From UBA10438 sp044238605 (lineage in GTDB: Bacteria; Bacteroidota; Ignavibacteria; Kapaibacteriales; Kapaibacteriaceae), in the NCBI GenBank assembly GCA_044238605.1, contig JBIICY010000001.1, forward strand, positions 514,627 through 578,626: DNA of 64,000 nucleotides. Reading direction: 5' to 3'. Under the pieces are notes generated by a model. It saw nothing but the letters and a program-made list of their open reading frames with translations. It made no database searches and had not been told where the DNA came from. A program made the translations under genes and the position numbers. Shown here one piece after another: positions 36,021 to 45,176 of the stretch; the stretch's first letter is position 1, and the number at the start of each line of letters is the position of its first letter.

Positions 36021-37695
36021 GTGTAAGCTTCCTGTATGAAATCCGATGCGGACGTTCGGCGTCGATGCCCAGGCGCTTGCGTTTGTCTTCTTCGTACTGC
36101 GAATAGTTTCCATCGAACCACACAACGTTACTGTCTCCTTCGAAGGCCAAAATATGCGTTGCGATGCGATCAAGGAACCAACGGTCGTGAGAGATAACAA
36201 CAGCACAGCCAGCAAACCCTTGGAGCGCTTCTTCCAATGCTCGCAAGGTGTTCACATCAAGGTCGTTCGTTGGCTCGTCCAACAGGAGAACATTTGCCCC
36301 CTCCTTCAACATCTTGGCAAGGTGTACCCGGTTGCGTTCTCCACCAGACAACTGCGTCACAAGCTTTTGTTGGTCGGAACCACTGAAATTAAAGCGGGCA
36401 ACATATGCCCGCGAGTTTACCTCTCGGTTTCCGAGCATCACCACATCGAGTCCGTCTGTGATTTCCTGCCAGATAGATTTCTTGGGGTCTAGCGGACGGT
36501 TCTGATCGATGTATCCAAGCTTTACTGTCTCGCCAACGGAGAATGTTCCTGCATCGGACTGCAGTTCTCCTGTGATCATCTTGAACAGTGTTGTTTTACC
36601 TGCACCGTTTGGTCCAATCACCCCGATAATGCCTCCCGGTGGGAGGGAGAAAGTGAGGTTCTCGTAAAGAATTTTATCGCCAAAGGATTTTGCAATACCC
36701 TGTGCGTCGATCACTTTATCTCCAAGACGAGGACCAACCGGGATGAAGATTTCCATCTCCTCGTTGCGCTTTACGGTTTCTTCTCCAAGAAGCTTCTCGT
36801 AGGCAGAGATACGAGCTTTGCTCTTTGCGTGACGTCCCTTAGGATTCATGCGAACCCATTCGAGCTCTTCCTTTAGGGCTTTCTGACGCTTCGACTCTTG
36901 CTTTTCTTCTTGGGCTAGGCGCGCTGATTTTTGTTCCAGCCAGTTGGTGTAGTTGCCTTCGAATGGAATGCCGTGTCCGTTGTCAAGTTCAAGGATCCAC
37001 CCAGCAACATTGTCAAGGAAGTAACGATCGTGCGTCACGGCGATCACTGTGCCTTCGTAGTCGTGCAGGTGGCGCTCAAGCCATGCGATCGACTCAGCAT
37101 CAAGGTGGTTCGTTGGCTCGTCCAGCAGAAGCACGTCCGGACGCTTAAGAAGCAGGCGTACGAGGGCCACGCGACGACGCTCACCACCGGAGATCACGTT
37201 GATGAGTGTGTCAGGGGGCGGACACCGAAGCGCATCCATAGCCATCTCGAGCTTGGAGTCGATATCCCAGGCTCCAATGGCATCAATGCGTTCCTGCAGC
37301 TTTGCCTGTTGGTCCATGAGCTTTTCGAAATCCGCATCTGGGTCAGCAAACTTTTCACTGATTGCGTTGTAATCGCGCAGAAGGGTAACAGCTTCCACAG
37401 CCCCTTCTTCAACGATCTCACGTACAGTCTTGTTTGGATCGAGCTCCGGCTCTTGAGACAGGTAGCCAAAGGTGACGTCTTTGTTTTTGGTGATCTGCCC
37501 AACGTATTCATCGTCGAGTCCGGCGATGATCTTAAGCAGGGTAGATTTACCCGCGCCGTTTAGACCGAGCACACCGATTTTGGCTCCGTAGAAGAAGCTC
37601 AGGTAGATGTCGCGTAATACTTGGCGGTTCGGCTTATAGATTTTGCCGACACCGACCATGCTGAAAATGATCTTTTGGGGTTCTTGTGCTGCCAT
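36013..37695 (-). CDS. ettA: ABC-F ATPase, energy-dependent translational throttle EttA
   Basis: 560 residues from the ATG at 37695. Two ABC domains: Walker A GLNGAGKST and GPNGAGKTT, signatures ISGGERRRVAL and LSGGERNRVHL, and Walker B VLLLDEPTNHLD and VLLLDEPTNDLD. The interdomain arm has LEWVRMNPKGRHAKSKARISAYE, typical of EttA, which binds the ribosomal E site and gates the first peptide bond. No membrane domain exists, as expected for ABC-F. It is 33 nt after hutG. Confidence 0.93.
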   Translation of the reverse strand: MAAQEPQKIIFSMVGVGKIYKPNRQVLRDIYLSFFYGAKIGVLGLNGAGKSTLLKIIAGLDDEYVGQITKNKDVTFGYLSQEPELDPNKTVREIVEEGAVEAVTLLRDYNAISEKFADPDADFEKLMDQQAKLQERIDAIGAWDIDSKLEMAMDALRCPPPDTLINVISGGERRRVALVRLLLKRPDVLLLDEPTNHLDAESIAWLERHLHDYEGTVIAVTHDRYFLDNVAGWILELDNGHGIPFEGNYTNWLEQKSARLAQEEKQESKRQKALKEELEWVRMNPKGRHAKSKARISAYEKLLGEETVKRNEEMEIFIPVGPRLGDKVIDAQGIAKSFGDKILYENLTFSLPPGGIIGVIGPNGAGKTTLFKMITGELQSDAGTFSVGETVKLGYIDQNRPLDPKKSIWQEITDGLDVVMLGNREVNSRAYVARFNFSGSDQQKLVTQLSGGERNRVHLAKMLKEGANVLLLDEPTNDLDVNTLRALEEALQGFAGCAVVISHDRWFLDRIATHILAFEGDSNVVWFDGNYSQYEEDKRKRLGIDAERPHRISYRKLTRD

Positions 37696-37728
37696 AGGCT
37701 GCAAATTTACGACGTATCCGTGTGCCTT

Positions 37729-38721
37729 TTACAGACGAGTGGCAAGACCTGTTACAACCTCGTAGGCCATTACCGCCGTCAGCTTTGCCGTGCGGCCGTC
37801 TACATCGTACGCAGGGTTAAGCTCTACGATGTCAAATGCACGCAGTTTGCTAGATTCTGACGCATCTCTTAGGATACTTGCAACATCTGCAGGGCTCAAC
37901 CCATCTGCCGCAGGCGCGCTCACTCCCGGAGCATACGCCGAGGCAAAGGCATCTACATCAAGCGACACATAAACGTTGCCGGCCGCTGCCGCATGAGGCC
38001 ATGCATTGCCCCACGCACTTAGACAGCCATGACGCCGAATTTCGTCGAGCATCACTGCATGCATTCCTGCATCACGCACAAATGCCAGGTGCGAGGCCGA
38101 TACACAGGTGTGCTGTAGGCCAAACTCTACAAAGCCCCCTGCCTGCAGGTGTGATGGCTGCTGGGTAAGCATCTGATAGAATGGCGAACCAGAGTGTGCC
38201 CTGCCACCATCTTTTAAGGGGCGAACATCGGCGTGAGCGTCGATGTTTACTACCCCGTAGGGACGTGCCTGTGCCTCCAGTGCCCGAATTGTTGGCCAAG
38301 CCGTGTCGTGTCCGCCCCCTACAACAATCGGAACAAACCCGCTCGAAAGAACCTGAGCTACTACATCGTACTGCTCATCGTGTATCTGCTCTAGTGTTTT
38401 ACCTTCCGTATCGATATCACCAGCATCGGCGATTGCCAGTCTGCCACTATCTATGTGTTGCTCGAACGCAGAGATAGCCAGCTTTGTGAAGGCCCTTCGG
38501 AAAGACGACGGGCCATCTGCGGCCCCGGGTCTACCTCCATTGCGTTCAACGCCAATGTGCTGCGGAACACCAATCAGCACACACACTACCTCAGCACGTT
38601 CGGAAACATCCTTGACGGAAACGATCACGTCGCCGATGCGTTTGTCGTAAACATCATTCGAGCGGTAGACCAGCGAAGGATCTACCGCTCGAAGTGCTCG
38701 TTGAAATCGCAGGTTCTGCAT
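37729..38721 (-). CDS. hutG: formimidoylglutamase (arginase family)
   Basis: 330 residues. The ureohydrolase Mn ligands are present: GGGHDTAW, VNIDAHADVRPL and SLDVDAFASAYAPG. The sequence around DAHADVRPLKDGGRAHSGSPF fits formimidoylglutamase, the last step of histidine degradation (to Glu and formamide), more than arginase or agmatinase. No other hut gene is here. It lies 2 nt after the PNGase-like T9SS giant, an odd operon partner. Confidence 0.85.
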   Translation of the reverse strand: MQNLRFQRALRAVDPSLVYRSNDVYDKRIGDVIVSVKDVSERAEVVCVLIGVPQHIGVERNGGRPGAADGPSSFRRAFTKLAISAFEQHIDSGRLAIADAGDIDTEGKTLEQIHDEQYDVVAQVLSSGFVPIVVGGGHDTAWPTIRALEAQARPYGVVNIDAHADVRPLKDGGRAHSGSPFYQMLTQQPSHLQAGGFVEFGLQHTCVSASHLAFVRDAGMHAVMLDEIRRHGCLSAWGNAWPHAAAAGNVYVSLDVDAFASAYAPGVSAPAADGLSPADVASILRDASESSKLRAFDIVELNPAYDVDGRTAKLTAVMAYEVVTGLATRL

Positions 38722-38723
38722 GA

Positions 38724-41700
38724 TTAACGTGTAATCACAAGCGGAGTTGTGAAGCGGACATATTCAGACTGGATCGAGATCGTGTACGATCCAGAAGGTA
38801 GCGATGCAGGGATGTCGAATCGAACTTCGCCATTAGCAACATCACCCTGGTGGATAATCGAGACCACATTGCCCATGAGATCGCGAACTGCGATGGTCGA
38901 GCCTCTCAGCAATTCCGACTGATAGATCTGCATACGCAGCGTTCCGTTGTCTGCAACAGGATGAGGAACAACATCACACGCAAGTATTGAGGAAACGTCG
39001 AGCTCATCATCAACACTTGTCGTACCAACGTTGCCGATGAGGCGCACTTGACGTGCCGCATTGCGTTCGTCATTGCAGTACACGCGGATCGAGCCTGATG
39101 TTAGGCCGGCGTCTGGGCGCTCGAAGGCAAGCGTTACAACAATAGAATCACCTTCCTGGATGGTGACTGGTAGCGGAACACTCGTGGAAATCACACTGAA
39201 ATGCTTGCGTACAGAAAAGATTCCAAGACTGTCTACTCGCAGCGGTGCTGCAGAGCCCGAGCGGATCACGAATGAATTTTCGATACGTCCTGGTGAAGCA
39301 AGCTGAAACCGCACTGTGTCTGTGCTTACCTGAACCGTTGGCTTTGGTGCAACGACAAACTGTGCCCATGCCTTATTACCAAAATCTGGCTCAAATGTCT
39401 TGATCGTCTGTCCGCCAGACTTGAACAACAAGCTACCGGTACCAAGCTGATTTCTATAGAACCAGAAATCAAGACCAAGTCCTTCCTTGTTGATTAGTTC
39501 AAAGTCATAACACCCTGGTTCGAGTTTGTAGTCATAGGTAAACGTCTTCTCGCTTTCGAGTGTAGCCCCTTCACCGATGAGTGCTCCGTCGTTCACCCGG
39601 CGCAAGCGCCATTCGTATTGGTCTTCTGCCTGCTTATTAGTGCGAAGCACGATCTGAAGATCATCATAGTACACAGCAGGCATGATGAAGTTGGTGGAAC
39701 GCGTATTGTTGTTAGCGTACCCGTCTTTATCAAACACAACTGAAACAACAAACTTCTGTGGGCCTGTCGTTGTAGGCCATTCAGGTATTGGCAGTGCGAT
39801 AGTGTCTTTATCGAGGAACTTCAACGTGCCCTTCCACTGATAGCTGGAAAGTTTACTTCCCTGGGCTCCGTAGGTTATGGTGCATGAAGTGAGGTCCTGC
39901 GCACCCGTGTTCTGCAGCACCACAATCGGTGTTCCACAGATCGGATTCAACCGGCTATAGTATTCCCAGTTGTTCGGAGAGATCACGTCTGCAATAGCTG
40001 CATCATTGGTAAAGTTTGGCGCACCATAGCCAATGAGCTGCGTAGATACTTCCCAGCGTCCCCAGTTTTCTTCGGCAGCCTTCTTCTTTACTCCGTAGTC
40101 AACAGTTACTGACTTCTTGCCCTGCATGAACGGTGTTGCTTCGAAGTCATAGAGGTCCACCATGTCGCCCGGACACCAACCTGTGCGGTCAATGAGCCAT
40201 GTTCCGCCTTGCGGGAAGACAGGATTGTCTCCGCACTCTTTCCATAGGATCCAATTGAAGCGTTCTGTGCCATCGATGCTGAGGAAGTGCTCACGTGGAC
40301 AGAATTCGGCACAGTTGGTAGCGTTGCTAAATTCATGTCCGCTTGTAACAGCCTTCAATCGAAACGTCTTTGCTTCTGGGTGCAGGGTTACATCAACAGG
40401 CACAATTGCCTTGTTTGTGATGACATCAGGATAGTACGCTCCACGCTCATAGATAACCTGATCGATCTGCTTAACTGTACGCGGTGGAGTACCCTTAATG
40501 AACATAAACGTGAGATCGATCAGCTCTTGCTGATTACCTGCAGACAATGTGACATTACCACGAAGCAGCGGAGCAAAGTCCGTCACATCATACTCCCAGC
40601 GGAAGCCTTGCGGTCCGAGATCCAAACCTATGCCATATGGCGTTATGTAGCGTCCGATTTCATAATCAACCACTGGGCTGAAGTACGGAGACATCTTCTT
40701 ACGAAGTGTGGTTTCAGGAGCAACCAATGTGGAGTCAACCTTAAAGCCGTTCTCGTCATTGGTAAACAGATATCCTGCTTCCTGAACAAGTATGGTATCT
40801 GAGGCAACTGATGGATGGTCAGCTGCATCCACCTTGTAGATACGGGGCTCTACAGGACGATTAAACCGGATGAGCGAGGTGCGACGGGGCTCGGATTCAA
40901 CGTCCATATCAATGCGTACCGCAGACGATGTAATACCTGTACCTTGCTCAAACGAAAGAGCTGGACGGGACGTGTTCGCTTCTGTTAAGTACCCAAGTTT
41001 ATCATCGCGCATCGTCCGCAGGGTAGGCACTCCAAACAAACCGGCGTTATATCCGCTGATTGAAGCATCGCGAGCAACAGTTGGATCTGTATCGAGCTCG
41101 CCGTTATAGTATGCGATGAGCTTTGTGTACTGAGGATGTACATCTGAGATTGTCTTGTGCATCCATGATTTGATGGTTGCTTCGTCGAGTGCAGTATTCC
41201 ACACCTGAAACTCATCGAGAAGACCTTCGTATGAGCCTGATCCGCCAGTACCAATAACGAACTTCGAGATCCCCGCCATCTTGCGTGTCTTTCCTGTTCC
41301 CTCATGAAACAACGTACCATTGAGGTACATGCGCATGGTACCGGTCTTTGTTTTTACGAACGACCAGTGATTCCAGCGTCCTTCTGTTGATTCGGTAGGA
41401 GCTGCCTTCTCAATTCGATCAAATGCTCCACTCTTCGGATCAATCCCTGCATCCCAATACGCTGTCTGATTATCCCAAGGAAGATGCACGTTCAGAACGC
41501 GACGTCCTTGCACATCGTATGCCTCGAAGGTATTGTGCGCGCGCGGCATGCGAGCAGGATCGCCCCAGCACCAAAATGCTACAGTAACTTCATCATTGAT
41601 AGCCGTACCGATCTCTCCCGGAACCACCATGGCATCGCCCGCGGTGAACTGATATGCCTTGCGGGACTTGTCAGAGGCAATTCCAAATCCGCTTGTTCCA

Positions 41701-42506
41701 GCCTTGATTGCTACAACTGACGGTGAACTGTAACACGAGAACTCAATAACTACATCTGATGTGCCATCCCACATGAATGGTGTTGTAAACGCAACATGAT
41801 TCTCGCCATTGATAAACGAAACATCTCGGCGTGCAACCGTTGTCATACCCTCGCCATTGATAAGCTTAGGTGCATTTGCACCTACTGATTGGCGCATCCG
41901 CACAGTAAACAGCTTTACTCCGGAAGCGGCGGCTGTTGTTGTAAGCTTTATACCATGTATGGCACCAGCTGTTATACCGGCATCCTGCATTTCCTTAGCT
42001 GTCCAAACATAGACTGCGCGTCCACCATTTGGCTGCAGAATAGCGGTGTTTGAAAATGTGTTTTGTCCAACCGTATAAAATTCGCCCATGCCCGACGTTC
42101 GCTTGGCTGTATCAGCACGGTAGCGTGTCTTTACATTCACAAATGATGTGCGGTACTGAAACGAGTCTGGCGTTGCACCGCGCACACGGTAGTTTGGCTG
42201 CTGCAGTCGCGTAGAGTCATACTCACCAGTTGAGTCGCGTAGCATTGTGTAGGTTAAGTAGTCCCACTCACCACACGGATACTGATCCTGCGTTGTAGCT
42301 GGATCACACTTGAGTGTGTAAAGCATCACGACCTTTTCGTAGCTATCCTTAGGTGGGAACAGCCATGTCCCTGATCGCTTCGTTGTATCCTTGAATGTAA
42401 GCGTCTTTACATAGATGGTATCCCCATCCTTAGCAACGCTGTCAAGAGCTGACATGGTCATCAGCGCACATAACATTGACGTAACAACTGCGTATCGTAC
42501 GCGCAT
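38724..42506 (-). CDS. secreted giant with PNGase F-like and LamG domains and T9SS sorting domain
   Basis: 1260 residues. Start supported by AGGAGG 5 nt upstream. Signal peptide about 1-25. Residues 30-230 (SGTWLFPPKDSYEKVVMLYT, CGEWDYLTYT) and 690-830 (NCAEFCPREHFLSIDG, WKECGDNPVFPQGGTW, GWCPGD) match the two halves of the peptide-N-glycosidase F fold. Between them is a LamG/concanavalin-like domain (EVTVAFWCWGDPARMPRA). The last 80 residues are a T9SS type A tail. It may bind or cleave N-glycans. Catalytic Asp and Glu of PNGase F cannot be assigned with certainty here. Confidence 0.8.
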   Translation of the reverse strand: MRVRYAVVTSMLCALMTMSALDSVAKDGDTIYVKTLTFKDTTKRSGTWLFPPKDSYEKVVMLYTLKCDPATTQDQYPCGEWDYLTYTMLRDSTGEYDSTRLQQPNYRVRGATPDSFQYRTSFVNVKTRYRADTAKRTSGMGEFYTVGQNTFSNTAILQPNGGRAVYVWTAKEMQDAGITAGAIHGIKLTTTAAASGVKLFTVRMRQSVGANAPKLINGEGMTTVARRDVSFINGENHVAFTTPFMWDGTSDVVIEFSCYSSPSVVAIKAGTSGFGIASDKSRKAYQFTAGDAMVVPGEIGTAINDEVTVAFWCWGDPARMPRAHNTFEAYDVQGRRVLNVHLPWDNQTAYWDAGIDPKSGAFDRIEKAAPTESTEGRWNHWSFVKTKTGTMRMYLNGTLFHEGTGKTRKMAGISKFVIGTGGSGSYEGLLDEFQVWNTALDEATIKSWMHKTISDVHPQYTKLIAYYNGELDTDPTVARDASISGYNAGLFGVPTLRTMRDDKLGYLTEANTSRPALSFEQGTGITSSAVRIDMDVESEPRRTSLIRFNRPVEPRIYKVDAADHPSVASDTILVQEAGYLFTNDENGFKVDSTLVAPETTLRKKMSPYFSPVVDYEIGRYITPYGIGLDLGPQGFRWEYDVTDFAPLLRGNVTLSAGNQQELIDLTFMFIKGTPPRTVKQIDQVIYERGAYYPDVITNKAIVPVDVTLHPEAKTFRLKAVTSGHEFSNATNCAEFCPREHFLSIDGTERFNWILWKECGDNPVFPQGGTWLIDRTGWCPGDMVDLYDFEATPFMQGKKSVTVDYGVKKKAAEENWGRWEVSTQLIGYGAPNFTNDAAIADVISPNNWEYYSRLNPICGTPIVVLQNTGAQDLTSCTITYGAQGSKLSSYQWKGTLKFLDKDTIALPIPEWPTTTGPQKFVVSVVFDKDGYANNNTRSTNFIMPAVYYDDLQIVLRTNKQAEDQYEWRLRRVNDGALIGEGATLESEKTFTYDYKLEPGCYDFELINKEGLGLDFWFYRNQLGTGSLLFKSGGQTIKTFEPDFGNKAWAQFVVAPKPTVQVSTDTVRFQLASPGRIENSFVIRSGSAAPLRVDSLGIFSVRKHFSVISTSVPLPVTIQEGDSIVVTLAFERPDAGLTSGSIRVYCNDERNAARQVRLIGNVGTTSVDDELDVSSILACDVVPHPVADNGTLRMQIYQSELLRGSTIAVRDLMGNVVSIIHQGDVANGEVRFDIPASLPSGSYTISIQSEYVRFTTPLVITR

Positions 42507-42535
42507 AATTGCCTCCTAGATTGGGAGGGGAAATT

Positions 42536-42599
42536 ACGAACGACGAATGACGAATCACCAATTACTCGCTGTTCGCTGCTCGCTGCTCTCTGCTCTCTT
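42536..42599. repeat. two joined heptamer arrays (ACGAAYG and YTCGCTG types)
   Basis: ACGAACG, ACGAATG, ACGAATC, ACCAATT (42536-42563) run into CTCGCTG, TTCGCTG, CTCGCTG, CTCTCTG, CTCTCTT (42565-42599). The array fills the space between the SDR stop (42598-42600) and the promoter side of the PNGase-like gene. The TAA of the SDR gene joins the array directly. Confidence 0.85.
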
Positions 42600-43362
42600 A
42601 ATGTCTTGCTACACCACCATCAACATTGATGGTTTGCCCGGTGATGATGCCGGAGGCAGGAAGGGCAAGGAATGCAACCACGTTGGCAATATCCTCGGGT
42701 TCATCTGCGCGGTGTACAGCTTGTGCAGGAATGATATGCTCGAGCATGGGGCTTGCGCTTGCTGTAGCGTTGGCGCTCTGGGTTGCAGTTAGCCCCACAG
42801 ATATCGAGTTGATCGTGATACCGTGCTTACCGATCTCAGCGGCGAGGGAGCGTGTAAACCCAATCACGCCCATTTTTGCAGTAACGTAGTGCACCAGATA
42901 TGGCGTACCGAGCCATACGGTGTCGCTGCTAAAGGTGATAATGCGTCCGAAGCCTGCCTTTTTCATATGGGGCAAAACGGCACGGACCGTATGGAAGAGC
43001 GAATCAAGGGTTATGTCAAGCGTGCGTTTCCATTGATCAAACGCGAGAAGTTCGAAGGGTTCTTCGAAATAGTATCCAACGTTGTGAACCAGGATATCCA
43101 CCCGCCCAAAATGGCTGATGGCGGCTTCGACAACCTTTGCAACATCAGCTGGGTTGGTCATATCGCCTTGAACGGCAACAACTTCTGCACCGATCTCGCG
43201 CACGGCGCGCTCGGTCTCAACTGCAGGCTCAAGGTCTGCAATGACCAGTTTAGCCCCTTCTTCAGCGAGACGTTCACAGAATGCGCGGCCGTTCCCCACG
43301 GCAGCACCGGTAACGATTGCTACACGGTCGTGGAGGCCCCGTTCAAAACGAGCTATCTGCAT
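42598..43362 (-). CDS. short-chain dehydrogenase/reductase, possible 3-ketosphinganine reductase
   Basis: 254 residues. NAD(P) site TGAAVGNGRAF (about 18-28, a TGxxxGxG variant), HNVGYY, and active Ser/Tyr/Lys in TFSSDTVW and YLVHYVTAKMG. The C-terminus TGQTINVDGGVARH is typical of classical SDRs such as FabG. It is 6 nt after the serine-palmitoyltransferase-like gene, so reduction of the keto product of that enzyme is a reasonable inference. FabG-like function is the alternative. Confidence 0.85.
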   Translation of the reverse strand: MQIARFERGLHDRVAIVTGAAVGNGRAFCERLAEEGAKLVIADLEPAVETERAVREIGAEVVAVQGDMTNPADVAKVVEAAISHFGRVDILVHNVGYYFEEPFELLAFDQWKRTLDITLDSLFHTVRAVLPHMKKAGFGRIITFSSDTVWLGTPYLVHYVTAKMGVIGFTRSLAAEIGKHGITINSISVGLTATQSANATASASPMLEHIIPAQAVHRADEPEDIANVVAFLALPASGIITGQTINVDGGVARH

Positions 43363-43368
43363 GGAGGA

Positions 43369-44568
43369 TTACTTCTGGATAAGGCCGAGTTCAAGACCAA
43401 CTTCCTGGAACACATTCAGGATGGCATCGAGATGCTCGTCCTCGTGCGTTGCCATGTAGCTAGTACGCATCATTGACATATTCGGGGGAACGCCAGGCGG
43501 AATAAAGGCATTAACGAACACACCCTTGTCGTAGAGTTTACGCCAGAAGATCAATGCCAACTCGGCATCACCAACAACAACTGGAACAATGCCTGTTTCC
43601 GAGTCGATGACTTTGAATCCAAGCTCGGCAAATCCCTTACGCATCTTATCGGCATTGCTGATCAGCTTTGTGATGCGTTCCGGTTCGCGCTCCAACACGG
43701 TGAGTGCAGCCAGCGCAGATGCAACTGATGCTGGAGTTGGAGAAGCGCTGAAAATTAGGGCCGGGGAATGGTGCTTGATATAGTTCATCACGCGTTCTGG
43801 TCCAGCAACGAAACCGCCAAGTGATGCGAACGTTTTTGAGAACGTGCCCATCGTAAGATCCGTTTCGTTCACGAGATCGAAGTACGATGCCGTGCCGCGT
43901 CCGCCCTTACCTACAACTCCCGTTGCATGAGCATCATCAACGAGAACACGAGCCCCGTACTTGCGACTAACGGTGATAAGGTCTGGGAGATTCACGATCT
44001 CGCCGCTGACAGAGAACACACCGTCGGTTACAACGAGCTTGCCGGCATTTGCAGGAAGCGACGAAAGCACGCGCTCAAGGTCTTCCATGTCGTTGTGCTT
44101 GTAGCGCACAAACTCTGCAAAGCTGCCCTTCGCAAGTAGACATCCGTTAATGATACACGCATGATTCTCCTTGTCGGAGACCACGTAATCACCCTTCTGC
44201 ACAAGTGCAGAGATCACGCCAAGAGCCGTTTGATATCCGGTCGAGAAAAGCAGCACATCTTCGGTACCGAGGTACTGCGCAAGACGCTTTTCGAGCTCTA
44301 CGTGCAGATTGATCGTACCGGTGAGGTAGCGCGAACCAGAACAGCCCGTACCGTAACGTTCGATAGCATCTTTGGCAGCTGCTTTTACTTCAGGATGAGA
44401 GGTAAGCCCAAGGTAATTGTTCGACCCTGCCATGATGACCTTGCGGCCTTCAAGCATTACAACGGGACCTTCGTTTTCTTCTACCGGACGGAAGTATGGA
44501 TAGAGTCCGGCAGCCTTGATATCATCTACCCGAGTGAAATCACGACATTTCTGAAATAAGTCGACCAC
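43369..44568 (-). CDS. serine palmitoyltransferase / alpha-oxoamine synthase
   Basis: 399 residues. PLP enzyme of the alpha-oxoamine synthase family: AGSNNYLGLTSHPEVKAAA, GTGCSGSRYLTGT, the Asp and His in VDDAHATGVVGKGGRG, and the Schiff-base Lys in TMGTFSKTFASLGGF. The C-terminal PPGVPPNMSMMRTSYMATHE is close to bacterial serine palmitoyltransferase of Bacteroidetes rather than BioF or Kbl. It would condense serine with acyl-CoA in sphingolipid synthesis. Start is GTG at 44568. The SDR follows directly. Confidence 0.85.
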   Translation of the reverse strand: MVDLFQKCRDFTRVDDIKAAGLYPYFRPVEENEGPVVMLEGRKVIMAGSNNYLGLTSHPEVKAAAKDAIERYGTGCSGSRYLTGTINLHVELEKRLAQYLGTEDVLLFSTGYQTALGVISALVQKGDYVVSDKENHACIINGCLLAKGSFAEFVRYKHNDMEDLERVLSSLPANAGKLVVTDGVFSVSGEIVNLPDLITVSRKYGARVLVDDAHATGVVGKGGRGTASYFDLVNETDLTMGTFSKTFASLGGFVAGPERVMNYIKHHSPALIFSASPTPASVASALAALTVLEREPERITKLISNADKMRKGFAELGFKVIDSETGIVPVVVGDAELALIFWRKLYDKGVFVNAFIPPGVPPNMSMMRTSYMATHEDEHLDAILNVFQEVGLELGLIQK

Positions 44569-44640
44569 AATGGCTCCAAGAATTCGTGCTGTGTTCTACG
44601 CGTAACCTTGCAAATATCGTAAAAGTGCCCTGCTAGAGTG

Positions 44641-45135
44641 CTAGCGGAGATTTTCCACTTGTATGGGAAATCCCAGATCAGCCCCCTGCACAAGCCGTAT
44701 ACAGGCCTGAAGATCATCCTTGCTCTTCCCGGTTACCCGCACCTTATCGTCGATATTTTGGGTTGTTACCTTGACTTTCGAGTCCTTGATCAGGGCGGTT
44801 ACCTTCTTGGCGTCTTCTCGGGACAGACCGGCCTTGAGTTTTACGGTCTGGCGGACGTTTTTGCCGCCCAGCAGTTCAACCTTTTGCTCGTCGAGAGCCA
44901 GAACGCTTATACCGCGTTTGATCAGTTTTGATTTAATGATTTCGAGCGCAGCAGAGACAAAATGCTCTCCTTCTGCCCGGATTTGGAAAGACTTTTCGTT
45001 CCGATTAAGGTCTACCTCGCAGTTTGAGCCGCGCAGATCATAGCGGTGCTCGATCTCCTTGCGCGCCTGATTAACAGCATTATCTGCTTCCTGCAGGTCC
45101 ACTTCACTGATAAAGTCAAAGGAAAATGTCGACAT
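44641..45135 (-). CDS. yajQ: YajQ family nucleotide-binding protein
   Basis: 164 residues. N-terminus STFSFDFISEVDLQEADNAVNQA and the conserved EIEHRYDLRGSNCEVDL are diagnostic. Two ferredoxin-like halves, the second ending KVRVTGKSKDDLQACIRLV. YajQ proteins bind cyclic di-GMP or RNA in some bacteria; the role here is not known. It is transcribed towards, and 72 nt away from, the palmitoyltransferase gene. Confidence 0.93.
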   Translation of the reverse strand: MSTFSFDFISEVDLQEADNAVNQARKEIEHRYDLRGSNCEVDLNRNEKSFQIRAEGEHFVSAALEIIKSKLIKRGISVLALDEQKVELLGGKNVRQTVKLKAGLSREDAKKVTALIKDSKVKVTTQNIDDKVRVTGKSKDDLQACIRLVQGADLGFPIQVENLR

Positions 45136-45176
45136 CGTTCGGTATAATTTCTTTGAGAATGGAACAGCCTGTTGGT

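Noticed and set aside
36931..37563. 210-codon plus-strand frame inside ettA
   Set aside because: Antisense shadow of the ABC-F gene; the minus-strand motifs are complete.
42823..43476. 217-codon plus-strand frame across the SDR gene
   Set aside because: Antisense shadow crossing two well-supported minus genes.
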